Positions 46,752 to 55,560 are shown, numbered from the stretch's first letter. The stretch: 64,000 nucleotides of DNA from Thiobacillus sp. UBA3361 (GCA_002360535.1 DEQR01000003.1:1-64000); one strand, 5' to 3'. Numbers and translations: made by a program. Notes: generated from the letters alone by a model not told the origin.

Positions 46752-47534
46752 TTATTGCGACGCGCCCGCCTGGCGCACACGTTCGAACAGGCATACCGCC
46801 GCCGCCGTGGCCACGTTGAGCGACTCCACCCGGCCCGGCATGGGGATGCTGAACGGCGCGCAGGTCTCTTGCAACGCCCGGCTCAATCCGGCCCCCTCGT
46901 TGCCGAAGGCGAAGGCACAGGGGCCACGCAGGTCCAGTTCGAACAGGCTTTCGGCCGCCCCCAGGATCGCCGCGCGGCAGGGTGTCGGCCATGCCGACGC
47001 GATGGCTGGCAGGTTGGCGCCTTCGTGGATGTGCACGGCGAAATGGGCACCCTGCCCGCCACGCAGGCATTTCGGCGACCAAGCCTCCGCGCAGCCGGGG
47101 GAAAGATAGACCGCCTCCACCCCCGCCCCGGCCGCGCAACGGATCAGTGCACCCAGATTGCCAGGGTCACGGATGTCCTCCAGGAGCACGGCGAAGCTGG
47201 CCTGGGCCGAACCGGGCACGGGCATGCTTAGCATGGCCAGCAGACCAGCGGGCGTATCGCTGGGGGCCAGATTCTTGAACAGGCCATCCGGCACCAGCAG
47301 CATGGGCAGGTCCGGGCATCTTGCCGTCAGGTCGTTGAAGCGGCCCTCCTCATGGGCCTGCTCGGTCAGCAGCCAGGCAAGGAGGCTTGCATCGGCATCC
47401 AGGGCGGACTGCACCAGATGCGGTCCTTCCAGCAGGGTCCGTGCCTGCTCCCGTCGGGCGCGTTTGTCCGTGGCCAGCTTCAGCCATTCCCGGTAGGCAG
47501 GGTTATCCCTGGAGGTGATGTGTTTCGGCGTCAC
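46752..47534 (-). CDS. TrmH/SpoU-family RNA 2'-O-methyltransferase
   Basis: A 260-residue SPOUT RNA methyltransferase with an N-terminal substrate-binding domain (residues 1 to about 100) and a trefoil-knot catalytic domain. The three SpoU motifs are visible: VLLEDIRDPGNLGALIR (motif 1), FGNEGAGLS (motif 2) and PMPGRVESLNVATAAAV (motif 3). The target is tRNA or 23S rRNA; the RlmB-like architecture does not settle which base. It lies three bases from the pentapeptide-repeat gene on the same strand, so the two share a transcript. The end is 8 bases beyond the efp terminator stem. Confidence 0.9.
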   Translation of the reverse strand: MTPKHITSRDNPAYREWLKLATDKRARREQARTLLEGPHLVQSALDADASLLAWLLTEQAHEEGRFNDLTARCPDLPMLLVPDGLFKNLAPSDTPAGLLAMLSMPVPGSAQASFAVLLEDIRDPGNLGALIRCAAGAGVEAVYLSPGCAEAWSPKCLRGGQGAHFAVHIHEGANLPAIASAWPTPCRAAILGAAESLFELDLRGPCAFAFGNEGAGLSRALQETCAPFSIPMPGRVESLNVATAAAVCLFERVRQAGASQ

Positions 47535-47537
47535 ACC

Positions 47538-48428
47538 CTAACCGCACGCCCCGACGGAACCTGCCGCGCACAGCCGGCCATCCTGCCAGGCCGCCTTGCC
47601 CAGCGCCGCGCCCTCCAGCCGGGCGCCGTCGAGCCGCGCGCGGACCAGAGTGGCATATTCCAGCTTGGCCATGCCGAGATTGGCGCCCGTGAGGTCGGCG
47701 CCTGTCAGGTCGGCGCCCGTGAGGTCGGCGCCCGTGAGGTCGGCGCCGCGCAAACTGGCCTGAGTCAGATCGGCATAGGCCAGCCGCGCGCCGCGCAGAT
47801 CGGCACTGTCCAGACGGATGGCGCGCAATTGGGCGTTACCCAGCGAGGCCTGGCGCAGCACGGCTTTACGCTTGTCGCAGCCGCGCCAGACGACACCGTC
47901 CATTGCCGGTGCCAGACAATCGGGGACACCCACCAGATGGGGCTTGAGATCCGGCTGTTCCCGTTGGCCCAACAACACCGCCAGACCGATAACCAGCAAT
48001 ATCAGCAGGGCAAACAGGGCGGCCCAGAACGCAGGCTTGGTGTGTCTCGCCCCTGCCAGCAATTCCTGGGTTTCCCGGTGGTCATGGCGCAATGCGGCCT
48101 GTTGAACAGTTTCGCCGCTACGGTGTTCCTCCACGGGGTCGGGCATGGCGTCCGCCGCCTGTCGCTCATCCAGCCAACGTTTGCGGGCCTGGTCGCGCTC
48201 CTGGTCCCAATCGGCCTCTCCGCCCCCACGCCCTTCCCTGCCGGGCAGGTTGTCCAGGGTGGATTGAAAGTAACCACTGTCGCGGATGCTAAACCAGGCA
48301 TGGCCGTCCAGGCTGACTTCATCGTCCGGGGCCAGACGGCCCAGGATCAGGTATTGGACGATGACCGGCGCGGGATACGGCCCTCGGACCTTGCCGTCGC
48401 GGCGGATATACCAGAGGGATTGGGCCAT
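47538..48428 (-). CDS. Membrane-anchored pentapeptide-repeat protein with GYF-like N-terminus
   Basis: A 296-residue protein. Residues about 5-50 match a GYF_2-type module (LWYIRRDGKVRGPYPA, then HAWFSIRD). A charged, Asp/Glu/Arg-rich linker precedes one membrane helix (about 132-153: FWAALFALLILLVIGLAVLL). The C-terminal part (about 185-285) consists of pentapeptide repeats of the A(D/N)Lxx type, including four nearly identical ADLTG units, giving a right-handed beta-helix rod. The topology puts the GYF module in the cytoplasm and the rod outside, or the reverse. Function is unknown; protein scaffolding is plausible. It is cotranscribed with the methyltransferase. Confidence 0.82.
   Translation of the reverse strand: MAQSLWYIRRDGKVRGPYPAPVIVQYLILGRLAPDDEVSLDGHAWFSIRDSGYFQSTLDNLPGREGRGGGEADWDQERDQARKRWLDERQAADAMPDPVEEHRSGETVQQAALRHDHRETQELLAGARHTKPAFWAALFALLILLVIGLAVLLGQREQPDLKPHLVGVPDCLAPAMDGVVWRGCDKRKAVLRQASLGNAQLRAIRLDSADLRGARLAYADLTQASLRGADLTGADLTGADLTGADLTGANLGMAKLEYATLVRARLDGARLEGAALGKAAWQDGRLCAAGSVGACG
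47682..47741 (-). repeat. Four tandem 15-bp units encoding ADLTG repeats
   Basis: Copies of ggcgcccgtgaggtc start at 47682, 47697, 47712 and 47727; the second differs at two bases, the others are identical. Each encodes one pentapeptide turn, so a change in copy number would lengthen or shorten the beta-helix without breaking frame. Confidence 0.9.
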
Positions 48429-48492
48429 GCCGTCTCGAATGCTGGTGACCGGGAGATTTTACCCACGGGTCTCGCCAGCGGCTGACAGCAGA
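48429..48492. other. Short gap without a gene
   Basis: Between the pentapeptide gene and the small-RNA terminator. It would carry the promoter of the pentapeptide/methyltransferase operon; I see no definite elements. Confidence 0.4.
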
Positions 48493-48522
48493 CAAAAAAA
48501 AGCCCGGTCGGGTGACCGGGCT
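48493..48522 (-). terminator. Intrinsic terminator of the candidate small RNA
   Basis: Read leftward: AGCCCGGTC-ACCC-GACCGGGCT, a perfect nine-base stem, followed by a run of eight T. It is one of the strongest intrinsic terminators in the window. Confidence 0.93.
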
Positions 48523-48597
48523 AAATCCACCAAAGGAGGAGGATGGAGGAGACGACACTGACAACGTTCAGGGAGGTAAACGTCGAGCGTCAGTGTC
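48494..48597 (-). ncRNA. Candidate small regulatory RNA with CCUCC (anti-Shine-Dalgarno) loops
   Basis: A transcript of about 105 bases is predicted leftward from near 48597. It would begin with a hairpin whose outer stem is GACACTGAC/GTCAGTGTC (9 bp) and inner stem ACGTT/AACGT, with a loop containing CCUCCC. A single-stranded stretch with three more CCUCC-type motifs (UCUCCUCCAUCCUCCUCC) follows, and then the strong terminator. A suitable promoter lies just upstream. No start codon or open frame of note is present. C-rich loops that pair with ribosome-binding sites are known from CcsR-type and other small RNAs; membership in a known family is not claimed. Confidence 0.72.
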
Positions 48598-48603
48598 ATA
48601 AGC

Positions 48604-48632
48604 ATCATCTAATATTGTGATCCAATGATCAA
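48604..48632 (-). promoter_or_regulatory. Probable promoter of the candidate small RNA
   Basis: On the minus strand TTGATC (48627-48632), 17-base spacer, then GATGAT (48604-48609). Both hexamers match the sigma-70 consensus at four positions. The start point would fall about seven bases on, exactly at the foot of the first hairpin. Confidence 0.5.
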
Positions 48633-48794
48633 CTTTGATTTATGTTCCGGCACATCCTTGCATTCACCAGTGTTGCACGATAGCTACAACATCGGACTTG
48701 AAGTTCATTATAGTATTGTTTTTGTTATGTTTTTTATTGCGGCACATCCATAACAAGCAACCCGGCTGTGGCCGAGTACGCTAGTCAAATAAAT
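48633..48794. other. AT-rich intergenic DNA between the small RNA and dnaE
   Basis: About 160 bases, visibly richer in A and T than the rest of the window. It holds a perfect minus-strand TATAAT (48707-48712) without a clear -35 box, and a loose palindrome TGTTG-N11-CAACA near 48671-48691. No gene and no clear terminator for dnaE. It could harbour a second promoter reading toward the small RNA. Confidence 0.45.
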
Positions 48795-51700
48795 TCAATT
48801 GATATTTCTGCGGCTTGCATACTGAACGGACACGTTTTCCGGGCTCAGCCAATCCCTGAGTTCCTTCAACAGGTCGTCGCTCAGCCGGATACGCCATTCG
48901 CGACCCAGGTCCAACTGGCAACGGGCGGAACGGTTCCGGTAGGAGAGCCTGACCGGACACCCCTGTTCCGCCAGGCGGAAAGGCTTGAGGGATTCCAGCA
49001 GCCGCTCTGCGTTGGCCTCGCCGTTGAGGCTGATGCGCAGCCGCTCGGCGAACCGGCCGCGGATGCCCTCCAGGTCGAAAAGCTCGTCGGCGGTCACCCT
49101 CAATCCACCGGAATAGCTGTCCAGACTGACCTTGCCCTGCACCGCCAGCACACTGTCTTCCCGGAGCCGGTCCCGCCAGCGCTCGAACAACTCGCTGAAC
49201 ACCGCCACGTCCAGCTGGGTGCGGCCGTCGTCCAGTTGTACGAAAGCCATGCGCCCGCGCCGGGTCTGTTGCACGCGCACGGTGTTGATGATGCCGGCCA
49301 TGAGGACCGGAGCCTGCTGTGGGGCGATCTCGGCCAGCCCCTTGCCGAGGATGCCGGCCAGTTCCGGACGGTAGGCATCGAAGGGGTGACCGCTGAAATA
49401 GAACCCCAGGGCGGTCTTTTCCTGCGCCAGGCGGGTCCTCAGGTCCCAGGCCGGCGTGGGCACCAGGGGCGGGACCGGGTCGTCGCCGGGGCCGTCGAAC
49501 AGGCTGTTCTGGCTGGCGTGGCGTTCGGCGTTCTCGGCCCATTCCATGGCCAGGCCGACGTTGTTCAGCAGCACCGCGCGGTCTGGATTGAGGCTGTCGA
49601 AGGCGCCGGCCTTGACCAGGGCCTCGATGCTGCGTCGGTTGACGGTGCGCCGATCGACCCGGCGGCAGAAGTCGAACAGGTCGGTGAACGCGCCCTCTTC
49701 CTCGCGCGCGGCGAGGATGCAGTCGATGGCCGATCCGCCGGTGCCCTTGATCGCGCCCAGACCGTAGCGGATGCGGGTGCGATCCACCGGCACGAAGCGG
49801 TATTCGCTCAGGTTCACGTCCGGCGGCAGGATTTCCAGGTCGTTGGACTGGGCGTCCTTGCAGAAGACCTGCACCGAGTCCGTGTCGTCCAGGTCCGAGG
49901 ACAGGGTGGCGGCCATGAAGGCGGCAGTATGGTGCTTCTTGAGCCAGGCGGTCTGGTAGGTGATGACCGCGTAGGCGGCGGTGTGGGACTTGTTGAAGCC
50001 GTATTCCGCGAACTTCTCCATCAGGTCGAAGAGGCGCATCGCCAGTTCCGGGTCGTAGCCCTTCTCCGCCGCGCCCTGGCTGAAGATTTCCCGATGCTTG
50101 GCCATCTCCTCGGCCTTCTTCTTGCCCATCGCCCGGCGCAGCAGGTCGGCGCCGCCCAGGGTGTAGCCGCCGATGATCTGGGAGATCTGCATCACCTGTT
50201 CCTGATAGACGATGACCCCATAGGTGGGCTCCAGGCAGGCCTTCAAATCCGGGTGAAAGTAGTCGATGGCCTGCTTGCCCTTCTTGCGCAAGATGAAGTC
50301 ATCGACCATGCCCGAGCCCAGGGGGCCGGGCCGGTAGAGCGCCAGTACGGCGATGATGTCCTCGAAGCGGTCCGGCTCCAGCTTGGCCAGCAGCTTCTTC
50401 ATGCCCTCCGATTCCACCTGGAAGATGGCAGTGGTATTGGCCTTTTTCAGGATCTCGTAGGCGGCCGGGTCGTCGAAACTCAAGCTTTCCAGGTCGATGC
50501 GCGCGGCCGGGTCCAGGCGCTGGATGTATTTCAGAGCCAGGTCGATGATGGTCAGGTTGCGCAGGCCCAGGAAGTCGAACTTCACCAGGCCGATCTTCTC
50601 CACGTCGTCCTTGTCGAACTGGGACACCACCGAGTCCGAGCCCTCGGCGTTGTACAGCGGACAGAAGTCGGTGAGTTTGCCCGGCGCGATCAGCACCCCG
50701 CCGGCGTGCATGCCGACGTTGCGGGTCAGGCCTTCCAGCTTGCGGGCCAGGTCGAACAGCTCGCGCACCTCCTCCTCGTTATCGTAGCGATCCTTCAGCT
50801 CCGGCACCTCGTCCAGGGCCTGGTCGAGGCTGACGTTCTTGCCCGGCGCCGAGGGGATCATCTTGGAGAGCTGGTCGCAGAAATTGTACGGCAAGTCCAG
50901 CACCCGGCCCACGTCGCGCACCACCGCCCGGGCGGCCATGGTGCCGAAGGTGGCGATCTGGCTGACCGCGTCGGCGCCGTACTTGTCGCGCACATACTCG
51001 ATCACCTTCCAGCGGTTGTCCTGGCAGAAATCGATATCGAAGTCGGGCATCGACACCCGCTCCGGGTTCAGGAAGCGCTCGAACAGCAGTGCGTAGGCCA
51101 GGGGGTCCAGGTCGGTGATGCCGATGGCGTAGGCCACCAGCGAGCCCGCGCCGGAACCGCGCCCCGGCCCCACCGGCACGCCGTTGTGCTTGGCCCAGTT
51201 GATGAAATCGGCCACGATCAGGAAGTAGCCGGGGAAGCCCATCTGGATGATGGTCCTCAGCTCCAGCTCCAGGCGCGCCTGATATTCGGGCAGTTTGGCC
51301 TCGCGCTTGGCTGGATCGGGATAAAGCTTGAGCATGCGCTCGGCCAGACCATCGCGGGCGCGCTGCATCAGGTAGTTGTCCAGGTCCAGGCCCGGCGGCG
51401 TGGGAAAGACCGGCAACTGGCTCTTGCCCAAGGTCAGGGTCAGGTTGCAGCGGCGGGCGATCTCCAGACTGTTTTCCAGGGCCTCGGGCAGGTCGGCGAA
51501 GGCCTCGGCCATCTCCGCCTGGGACTTGAAGTAATCATCCTCGGTGAAGCGTTGCGGCCGGCGCTTGTCGGCCAGCACATAGCCCTCGGCGATACACAGC
51601 CGCGCCTCGTGGGCCTTGAAGTCGTCCCGATGCATGAACTGCACCGGATGGGTGGCCACCACCGGCAGGCCCAGCTCGTCCGCCAGGTCCAGGGCGCCGG

Positions 51701-52277
51701 CCAACTGCCGTTCCGCATCGGGGCGGCCGTTGCGCTGGATCTCCAGGTAGTAGCGGTCCGGGAACAGGCGCGCCCACTCGGCCGCCTGGACACGGGCGGT
51801 GTCCCAGGACTCGTTGAGCAGCGCCTGGCCGACATCGCCCCACTGCGCCCCGGACAAGGCAATCAGGCCGTGAGTTCCATCGCACAACCAGTCCGGCGCG
51901 ATCATCGCCCGACCGCGGTGCAGGTTCTCGCGGTAGGCTCGGCTCAGCAGCTCGCACAGCCGCCGGTAGCCCTCGCGGTGCTGCACCAGCAGAAGCAGCC
52001 GGGCCGGCTTGTCCTCCTGGCCGCGCGGGGCGGTCCACACGTCGCAGCCGATGATGGGCTTGATGCCCTGCTTGCGCGCCGCGCTGTAGAACTTGACCAT
52101 GCCGAACACGTTGGACAAATCGGTGAGGGCCAGCGCCGGCATGCCGTCCGCCCGTGCCGCCTCGACGGGCGGACAGCGATGCGCCTTGCCCTCGTCGAGC
52201 CGCACCAGCCCGTCCACCACGGAAAATTCGCTGTGCAGTCGCAGATGGACGAAACGGGGATGGGGGCTTTCGGTCAT
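48795..52277 (-). CDS. dnaE: DNA polymerase III alpha subunit
   Basis: An 1160-residue catalytic subunit of the replicative polymerase. It starts with a PHP domain (FVHLRLHSEFSVVDGLVRLDE), where several metal ligands look incomplete as in other proteobacterial DnaE1. The polymerase core has GRGSGAGSLVAYA and the catalytic PDFDIDFCQDNR aspartates. Toward the C-terminus are helix-hairpin-helix and an OB fold (about 965-1060), then a tau-binding tail. The length matches DnaE1, not the error-prone DnaE2. It is followed leftward by the small-RNA locus, and its start is 76 bases from tRNA-Val. Confidence 0.97.
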   Translation of the reverse strand: MTESPHPRFVHLRLHSEFSVVDGLVRLDEGKAHRCPPVEAARADGMPALALTDLSNVFGMVKFYSAARKQGIKPIIGCDVWTAPRGQEDKPARLLLLVQHREGYRRLCELLSRAYRENLHRGRAMIAPDWLCDGTHGLIALSGAQWGDVGQALLNESWDTARVQAAEWARLFPDRYYLEIQRNGRPDAERQLAGALDLADELGLPVVATHPVQFMHRDDFKAHEARLCIAEGYVLADKRRPQRFTEDDYFKSQAEMAEAFADLPEALENSLEIARRCNLTLTLGKSQLPVFPTPPGLDLDNYLMQRARDGLAERMLKLYPDPAKREAKLPEYQARLELELRTIIQMGFPGYFLIVADFINWAKHNGVPVGPGRGSGAGSLVAYAIGITDLDPLAYALLFERFLNPERVSMPDFDIDFCQDNRWKVIEYVRDKYGADAVSQIATFGTMAARAVVRDVGRVLDLPYNFCDQLSKMIPSAPGKNVSLDQALDEVPELKDRYDNEEEVRELFDLARKLEGLTRNVGMHAGGVLIAPGKLTDFCPLYNAEGSDSVVSQFDKDDVEKIGLVKFDFLGLRNLTIIDLALKYIQRLDPAARIDLESLSFDDPAAYEILKKANTTAIFQVESEGMKKLLAKLEPDRFEDIIAVLALYRPGPLGSGMVDDFILRKKGKQAIDYFHPDLKACLEPTYGVIVYQEQVMQISQIIGGYTLGGADLLRRAMGKKKAEEMAKHREIFSQGAAEKGYDPELAMRLFDLMEKFAEYGFNKSHTAAYAVITYQTAWLKKHHTAAFMAATLSSDLDDTDSVQVFCKDAQSNDLEILPPDVNLSEYRFVPVDRTRIRYGLGAIKGTGGSAIDCILAAREEEGAFTDLFDFCRRVDRRTVNRRSIEALVKAGAFDSLNPDRAVLLNNVGLAMEWAENAERHASQNSLFDGPGDDPVPPLVPTPAWDLRTRLAQEKTALGFYFSGHPFDAYRPELAGILGKGLAEIAPQQAPVLMAGIINTVRVQQTRRGRMAFVQLDDGRTQLDVAVFSELFERWRDRLREDSVLAVQGKVSLDSYSGGLRVTADELFDLEGIRGRFAERLRISLNGEANAERLLESLKPFRLAEQGCPVRLSYRNRSARCQLDLGREWRIRLSDDLLKELRDWLSPENVSVQYASRRNIN

Positions 52278-52318
52278 GGCGGAATTTTACCGCCCACGAA
52301 CCACGATACCGGGAGAAA

Positions 52319-52344
52319 TGAAAAAGCCGGCTGAACGCCGGCTT
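52319..52344 (-). terminator. Intrinsic terminator of tRNA-Val
   Basis: Leftward reading gives AAGCCGGC-GTTCA-GCCGGCTT with a perfect eight-base stem, then TTTTC. It directly follows the tRNA 3' end and separates it from dnaE. Confidence 0.88.
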
Positions 52345-52352
52345 GTGGAATC

Positions 52353-52428
52353 TGGTGGGCGGCACAGGGATTGAACCTGTGACCTCTCCCGTGTGAAGGG
52401 AGCGCTCTACCACTGAGACTAGCCGCCC
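52353..52428 (-). tRNA. tRNA-Val (anticodon CAC)
   Basis: A 76-base cloverleaf with encoded CCA. Acceptor stem GGGCGGC pairs with GCCGCCC; the anticodon arm is CTCCC-TTCACAC-GGGAG, giving CAC at 34-36, which reads GUG valine codons; the T arm has GGTTCAATCCC. Promoter and terminator flank it as a single unit. Confidence 0.95.
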
Positions 52429-52440
52429 GAGCGAGGCGCG

Positions 52441-52470
52441 ATTCTACATGTGAGGCCGGACGAGCGTCAA
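52441..52470 (-). promoter_or_regulatory. Sigma-70-type promoter of tRNA-Val
   Basis: Minus strand: TTGACG (52465-52470), 18-base spacer, TAGAAT (52441-52446). Both hexamers match at five of six positions, twelve bases before the mature tRNA 5' end. Confidence 0.75.
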
Positions 52471-52540
52471 AACGATTTTCCCGGACTGTTTTCCCCCTGC
52501 CATCCAGTAAAATCCCATTGTTTCAGTCCAGCGAGCCTTC

Positions 52541-53962
52541 ATGATCCGCACCCGCTTCGCCCCCTCGCCCACCGGCTACCTGCATATCGGCGGCGCCCGC
52601 ACGGCGCTGTTTTCCTGGGCCTATGCCCGCAAGCACGGCGGCCAGTTCGTGCTGCGCATCGAGGACACGGATCAGGAACGCTCCACCCTGGAATCCGAAC
52701 AGGCCATCCTGGACGGCCTGAGCTGGCTGGGCATCGACTGGGACGAAGGACCGCATTACCAGATGCGCCGCCTGGACCGCTACAAGGCGGTCGCCGAGCA
52801 ACTGCTGGCGGAAGGCAAGGCCTACCCTTGCTACGCCAGCAAGGAGGAACTGGAGGCGATGCGCGAGGCGCAGCGCGCGCGCGGCGAGAAACCCCGCTAC
52901 GACGGCCGCTGGCGGCCGGCGCCGGGCAAGATGCTGCCCGAACCCCCCGCGGGTGTGACGCCGGTGATCCGCTTCATGACCCCCCTCGCCGGCGAGGTGA
53001 CCTTCGACGACCTGATCAAGGGACCCATCACCGTCGCCAACGGGGAACTGGACGACCTGGTCATCATGCGCGGCGACGGTATCCCCACCTACAACTTCGG
53101 GGTGGTCATCGACGACTGGGACATGGGCATCACCCATGTCATCCGCGGCGACGACCACGTCAACAACACGCCTCGCCAGATCAACATACTCAAGGCCCTG
53201 GGCGCCCCCGTGCCGGTCTATGCCCATGTGCCGATGATCCTGGGCCACGACGGCGAACGCCTGTCCAAACGCCATGGCGCGGTGTCGGTGCTGCAATACC
53301 AGGAGGACGGCTACCTGCCAGAGGCATTGCTCAACTACCTGGCCCGTCTGGGTTGGGGCCATGGCGACGCGGAGAAATTCTCCATGGGGGAATTCGTCGA
53401 GTGGTTCGACGTGGCCAACGTGAGCCATTCGCCGGCCCGTTTCGACCAGGGCAAACTGGCCTGGCTGAACCAGCAATATCTGAAGGAGGCCGGTAACGCG
53501 CGGCTCGCCGATCTGGCCCGGCCGTTCCTGGACAAACAGGGCGTGGAGACCGGCGCCGGCCCGGCACCGGCCGATCTGATGGGCCTGCTGAAGGAGCGCG
53601 TGGCCACCGTCGAGGAATTGGCCGACGCGGCCCACATCTATTACCGCCACGCCCTGCCCCCGGTGGAGGAGGTGCGTGAGAAGCTGGATGCCGCCGCCCT
53701 GCCCGCCCTGGAAAAACTGGCTGCCGACCTGGCCACGGTGGCTTGGGAAGCGCCGGCCATCAATCAGCTCATGAAGGACACCGCCAAGACCTTCGGACTG
53801 AAGATGGGCCAGATCGGCATTCCCCTGCGGCTGGTGCTGTTCGGCACCGCCCAGACCCCGTCCATCGACGCCGTGCTGACCCTGCTCGGCCGGAAACGCA
53901 CCCTGGCCCGCTTCGCCGCCGCCTGGCCCCATGTCCTGGCAGCCATTGAACAACAAGCCTGA
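52541..53962 (+). CDS. gltX: Glutamyl-tRNA synthetase
   Basis: A 473-residue class I synthetase that charges tRNA-Glu. The HIGH-like motif is APSPTGYLHIGGARTALF (near residue 10) and the KMSKS-like motif is GERLSKRHGAVSV (about 235-247). A C-terminal helical anticodon-binding domain follows. Whether it also charges tRNA-Gln cannot be told here. The GST-like gene begins five bases after the stop. The region upstream is shared with the divergent tRNA-Val promoter. Confidence 0.96.
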   Translation: MIRTRFAPSPTGYLHIGGARTALFSWAYARKHGGQFVLRIEDTDQERSTLESEQAILDGLSWLGIDWDEGPHYQMRRLDRYKAVAEQLLAEGKAYPCYASKEELEAMREAQRARGEKPRYDGRWRPAPGKMLPEPPAGVTPVIRFMTPLAGEVTFDDLIKGPITVANGELDDLVIMRGDGIPTYNFGVVIDDWDMGITHVIRGDDHVNNTPRQINILKALGAPVPVYAHVPMILGHDGERLSKRHGAVSVLQYQEDGYLPEALLNYLARLGWGHGDAEKFSMGEFVEWFDVANVSHSPARFDQGKLAWLNQQYLKEAGNARLADLARPFLDKQGVETGAGPAPADLMGLLKERVATVEELADAAHIYYRHALPPVEEVREKLDAAALPALEKLAADLATVAWEAPAINQLMKDTAKTFGLKMGQIGIPLRLVLFGTAQTPSIDAVLTLLGRKRTLARFAAAWPHVLAAIEQQA

Positions 53963-53967
53963 CCGCT

Positions 53968-54609
53968 ATGCCACGCAAGAACAACACCCTGAATGCCAAG
54001 ATGAAGCTCATCGCTTCGCTGACCAGCCCGTTCGCCCGCAAGGTGCGCATCGTGGCCGCGGAGAAGTTCACCGAATACGAACTGATCGTGGACATACCCT
54101 GGAACGAGGACACACAGGTGCCCAAGTACAACCCCCTGGGCAAGGTGCCGGTGTGGATCATGGAGGATGGCAAGGCCCTGTACGACTCGCGGGTCATCGT
54201 CGAGTACCTGGACAGCGTCAGCCCGGTCAACCACCTGCTCCCCAAGGACGCCCGGCCGCGCATCATGGTCAAACGCTGGGAGGCCCTGGCCGACGGGGTG
54301 TGCGATGCAGCGGCCACTGTGTTCCTGGAGAAGAAGCGCCCTGCAGCCCAGCAGAATCCCGACTGGATCCAGCGCCAGATGGGCAAGGTGTTCGCCGGCC
54401 TGAACGCCATGTCCGTGGACCTGGGGCATCAGAATTACTGCACCGGCGAGTTCTTCAACCTGGCGGACATCGCCGTGGGCTGCGCCCTGGGCTACCTGGA
54501 ATTCCGTTTCCCCGAACTGGAATGGCGCCGCGCCCACCCCAACCTGTCGGAACTGTACGACCGGCTGATGCTGCGTCCGTCCTTCAAGGAGACGGTGCCG
54601 GTCGGCTGA
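53968..54609 (+). CDS. Glutathione S-transferase family protein
   Basis: A 213-residue cytosolic GST-fold protein. The thioredoxin-like half has MKLIASLTSPFARKVRIVAAE, the cis-proline in GKVPVWI and the glutathione-binding DSRVIVEYLD; the helical half has CTGEFFNLADIAVGCALGYL with the N-capping box. The family normally begins at the second methionine (54001), so the first eleven residues may not be translated. Start choice is unsettled because neither site has a good ribosome sequence. It is five bases after gltX and convergent with rpoS. Exact substrate unknown. Confidence 0.85.
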   Translation: MPRKNNTLNAKMKLIASLTSPFARKVRIVAAEKFTEYELIVDIPWNEDTQVPKYNPLGKVPVWIMEDGKALYDSRVIVEYLDSVSPVNHLLPKDARPRIMVKRWEALADGVCDAAATVFLEKKRPAAQQNPDWIQRQMGKVFAGLNAMSVDLGHQNYCTGEFFNLADIAVGCALGYLEFRFPELEWRRAHPNLSELYDRLMLRPSFKETVPVG

Positions 54610-54618
54610 GGGACGCTC

Positions 54619-55551
54619 CTACAGCAGACCGTCCTTGGACATGCCCCGGCGGCGCAGGATGCGGCGCAGGGTGTGGAGGGCCTCCAACTGGATCTGGCGC
54701 ACCCGCTCCCGGGTCACCCCCAGGTGTTCCGCCAGTTCCTCCAGGGTGGCCACGTCATGGTTGTTCAGGCCGAAGCGCCGCTCGATGACCCAGCGGTGTT
54801 TGTCGGACAATTCCAGCAGCCACTCCCGCACATAGTGCTCCACCTCCATGGTCTGGAGCATTTCTTCGGGCTGCTCGGAATGTTCGTCGGCAATGGCCTC
54901 ACCGATGGACAGGGTGGGGTCGATGTCCAGGGGGGCGTCCAGGGAAGCCACCCGATCGTTCAAGGCCAGCACCCGGCGCACCTCCTCCACCGCCCGGCCG
55001 GTCAGGTGGGCGATGTCCTCCGGGCCCGCGTCGGGCACACCGTGCATCTCCAGGTGCCGCTGGGCGCGCAGGTAGATGTTCAGTTCCTTGATCACATGCA
55101 CCGGCAGACGGATGGTGCGCGACTGGTTCATGATGGCCCGCTCGATGTTCTGGCGAATCCACCAGGTGGCATAGGTGGAGAAGCGGAAGCCGCGTTCAGG
55201 CTCGAACTTCTCCAGGGCGTGCATCAGCCCCAGGTTGCCTTCCTCGATCAGATCCAGCAGTGAGAGACCGCGGTTGATGTAGTGCTTAGCGATGTTCACC
55301 ACCAGGCGCAGATTGTGCTCGATCATCTTCTGCCGGGCCTCGAAATCCCCGGCCCGCACCCGCGCCGACAACCTGCGCTCCTCTTCCGGCGACAGCAAGC
55401 TCTCGCGGCCGATCTCGTTCAGATATATCTGGGTGACATCCTGGGATTCGTCGTACTCGGTGTCACCCTCCGACGGGGCCTCGGCCACGGCCCCGTCGTC
55501 GGAGCCAGCCGGCTCGATGGTATCGGGTTCAAGTTCGTTCTCGTCCTGCAT
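54619..55551 (-). CDS. rpoS: RNA polymerase sigma factor RpoS
   Basis: A 310-residue stationary-phase and general-stress sigma factor. The acidic N-terminus leads to region 1.2 (DVTQIYLNEIGRESLLSPEEE), the region 2 core LRLVVNIAKHYINRGLSLLDLIEEGNLGLMHALEKFEP with STYATWWIRQNIERAI, and region 4 (HLGVTRERVRQIQLEALHTLRRIL). It is directly downstream of nlpD, nine bases apart, in the classic surE-pcm-nlpD-rpoS order, which distinguishes it from RpoD and RpoH. The main rpoS promoter usually lies inside nlpD. Confidence 0.96.
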   Translation of the reverse strand: MQDENELEPDTIEPAGSDDGAVAEAPSEGDTEYDESQDVTQIYLNEIGRESLLSPEEERRLSARVRAGDFEARQKMIEHNLRLVVNIAKHYINRGLSLLDLIEEGNLGLMHALEKFEPERGFRFSTYATWWIRQNIERAIMNQSRTIRLPVHVIKELNIYLRAQRHLEMHGVPDAGPEDIAHLTGRAVEEVRRVLALNDRVASLDAPLDIDPTLSIGEAIADEHSEQPEEMLQTMEVEHYVREWLLELSDKHRWVIERRFGLNNHDVATLEELAEHLGVTRERVRQIQLEALHTLRRILRRRGMSKDGLL

Positions 55552-55560
55552 CCTGTGTCC

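Noticed and set aside
46752..46780. The efp terminator also serving the convergent methyltransferase gene
   Set aside because: On the minus strand the stem is not followed by a T-run.
48770..48794. Intrinsic terminator directly after dnaE
   Set aside because: Only a four-base stem (CGGC/GCCG) without a T-run is visible.
48768..52334. A 1188-residue open frame on the plus strand opposite dnaE
   Set aside because: It is composed of Ala, Gly, Gln, His, Val and Leu in a pattern typical of the antisense of GC-rich coding DNA, with no domain; dnaE on the other strand is unquestionable.
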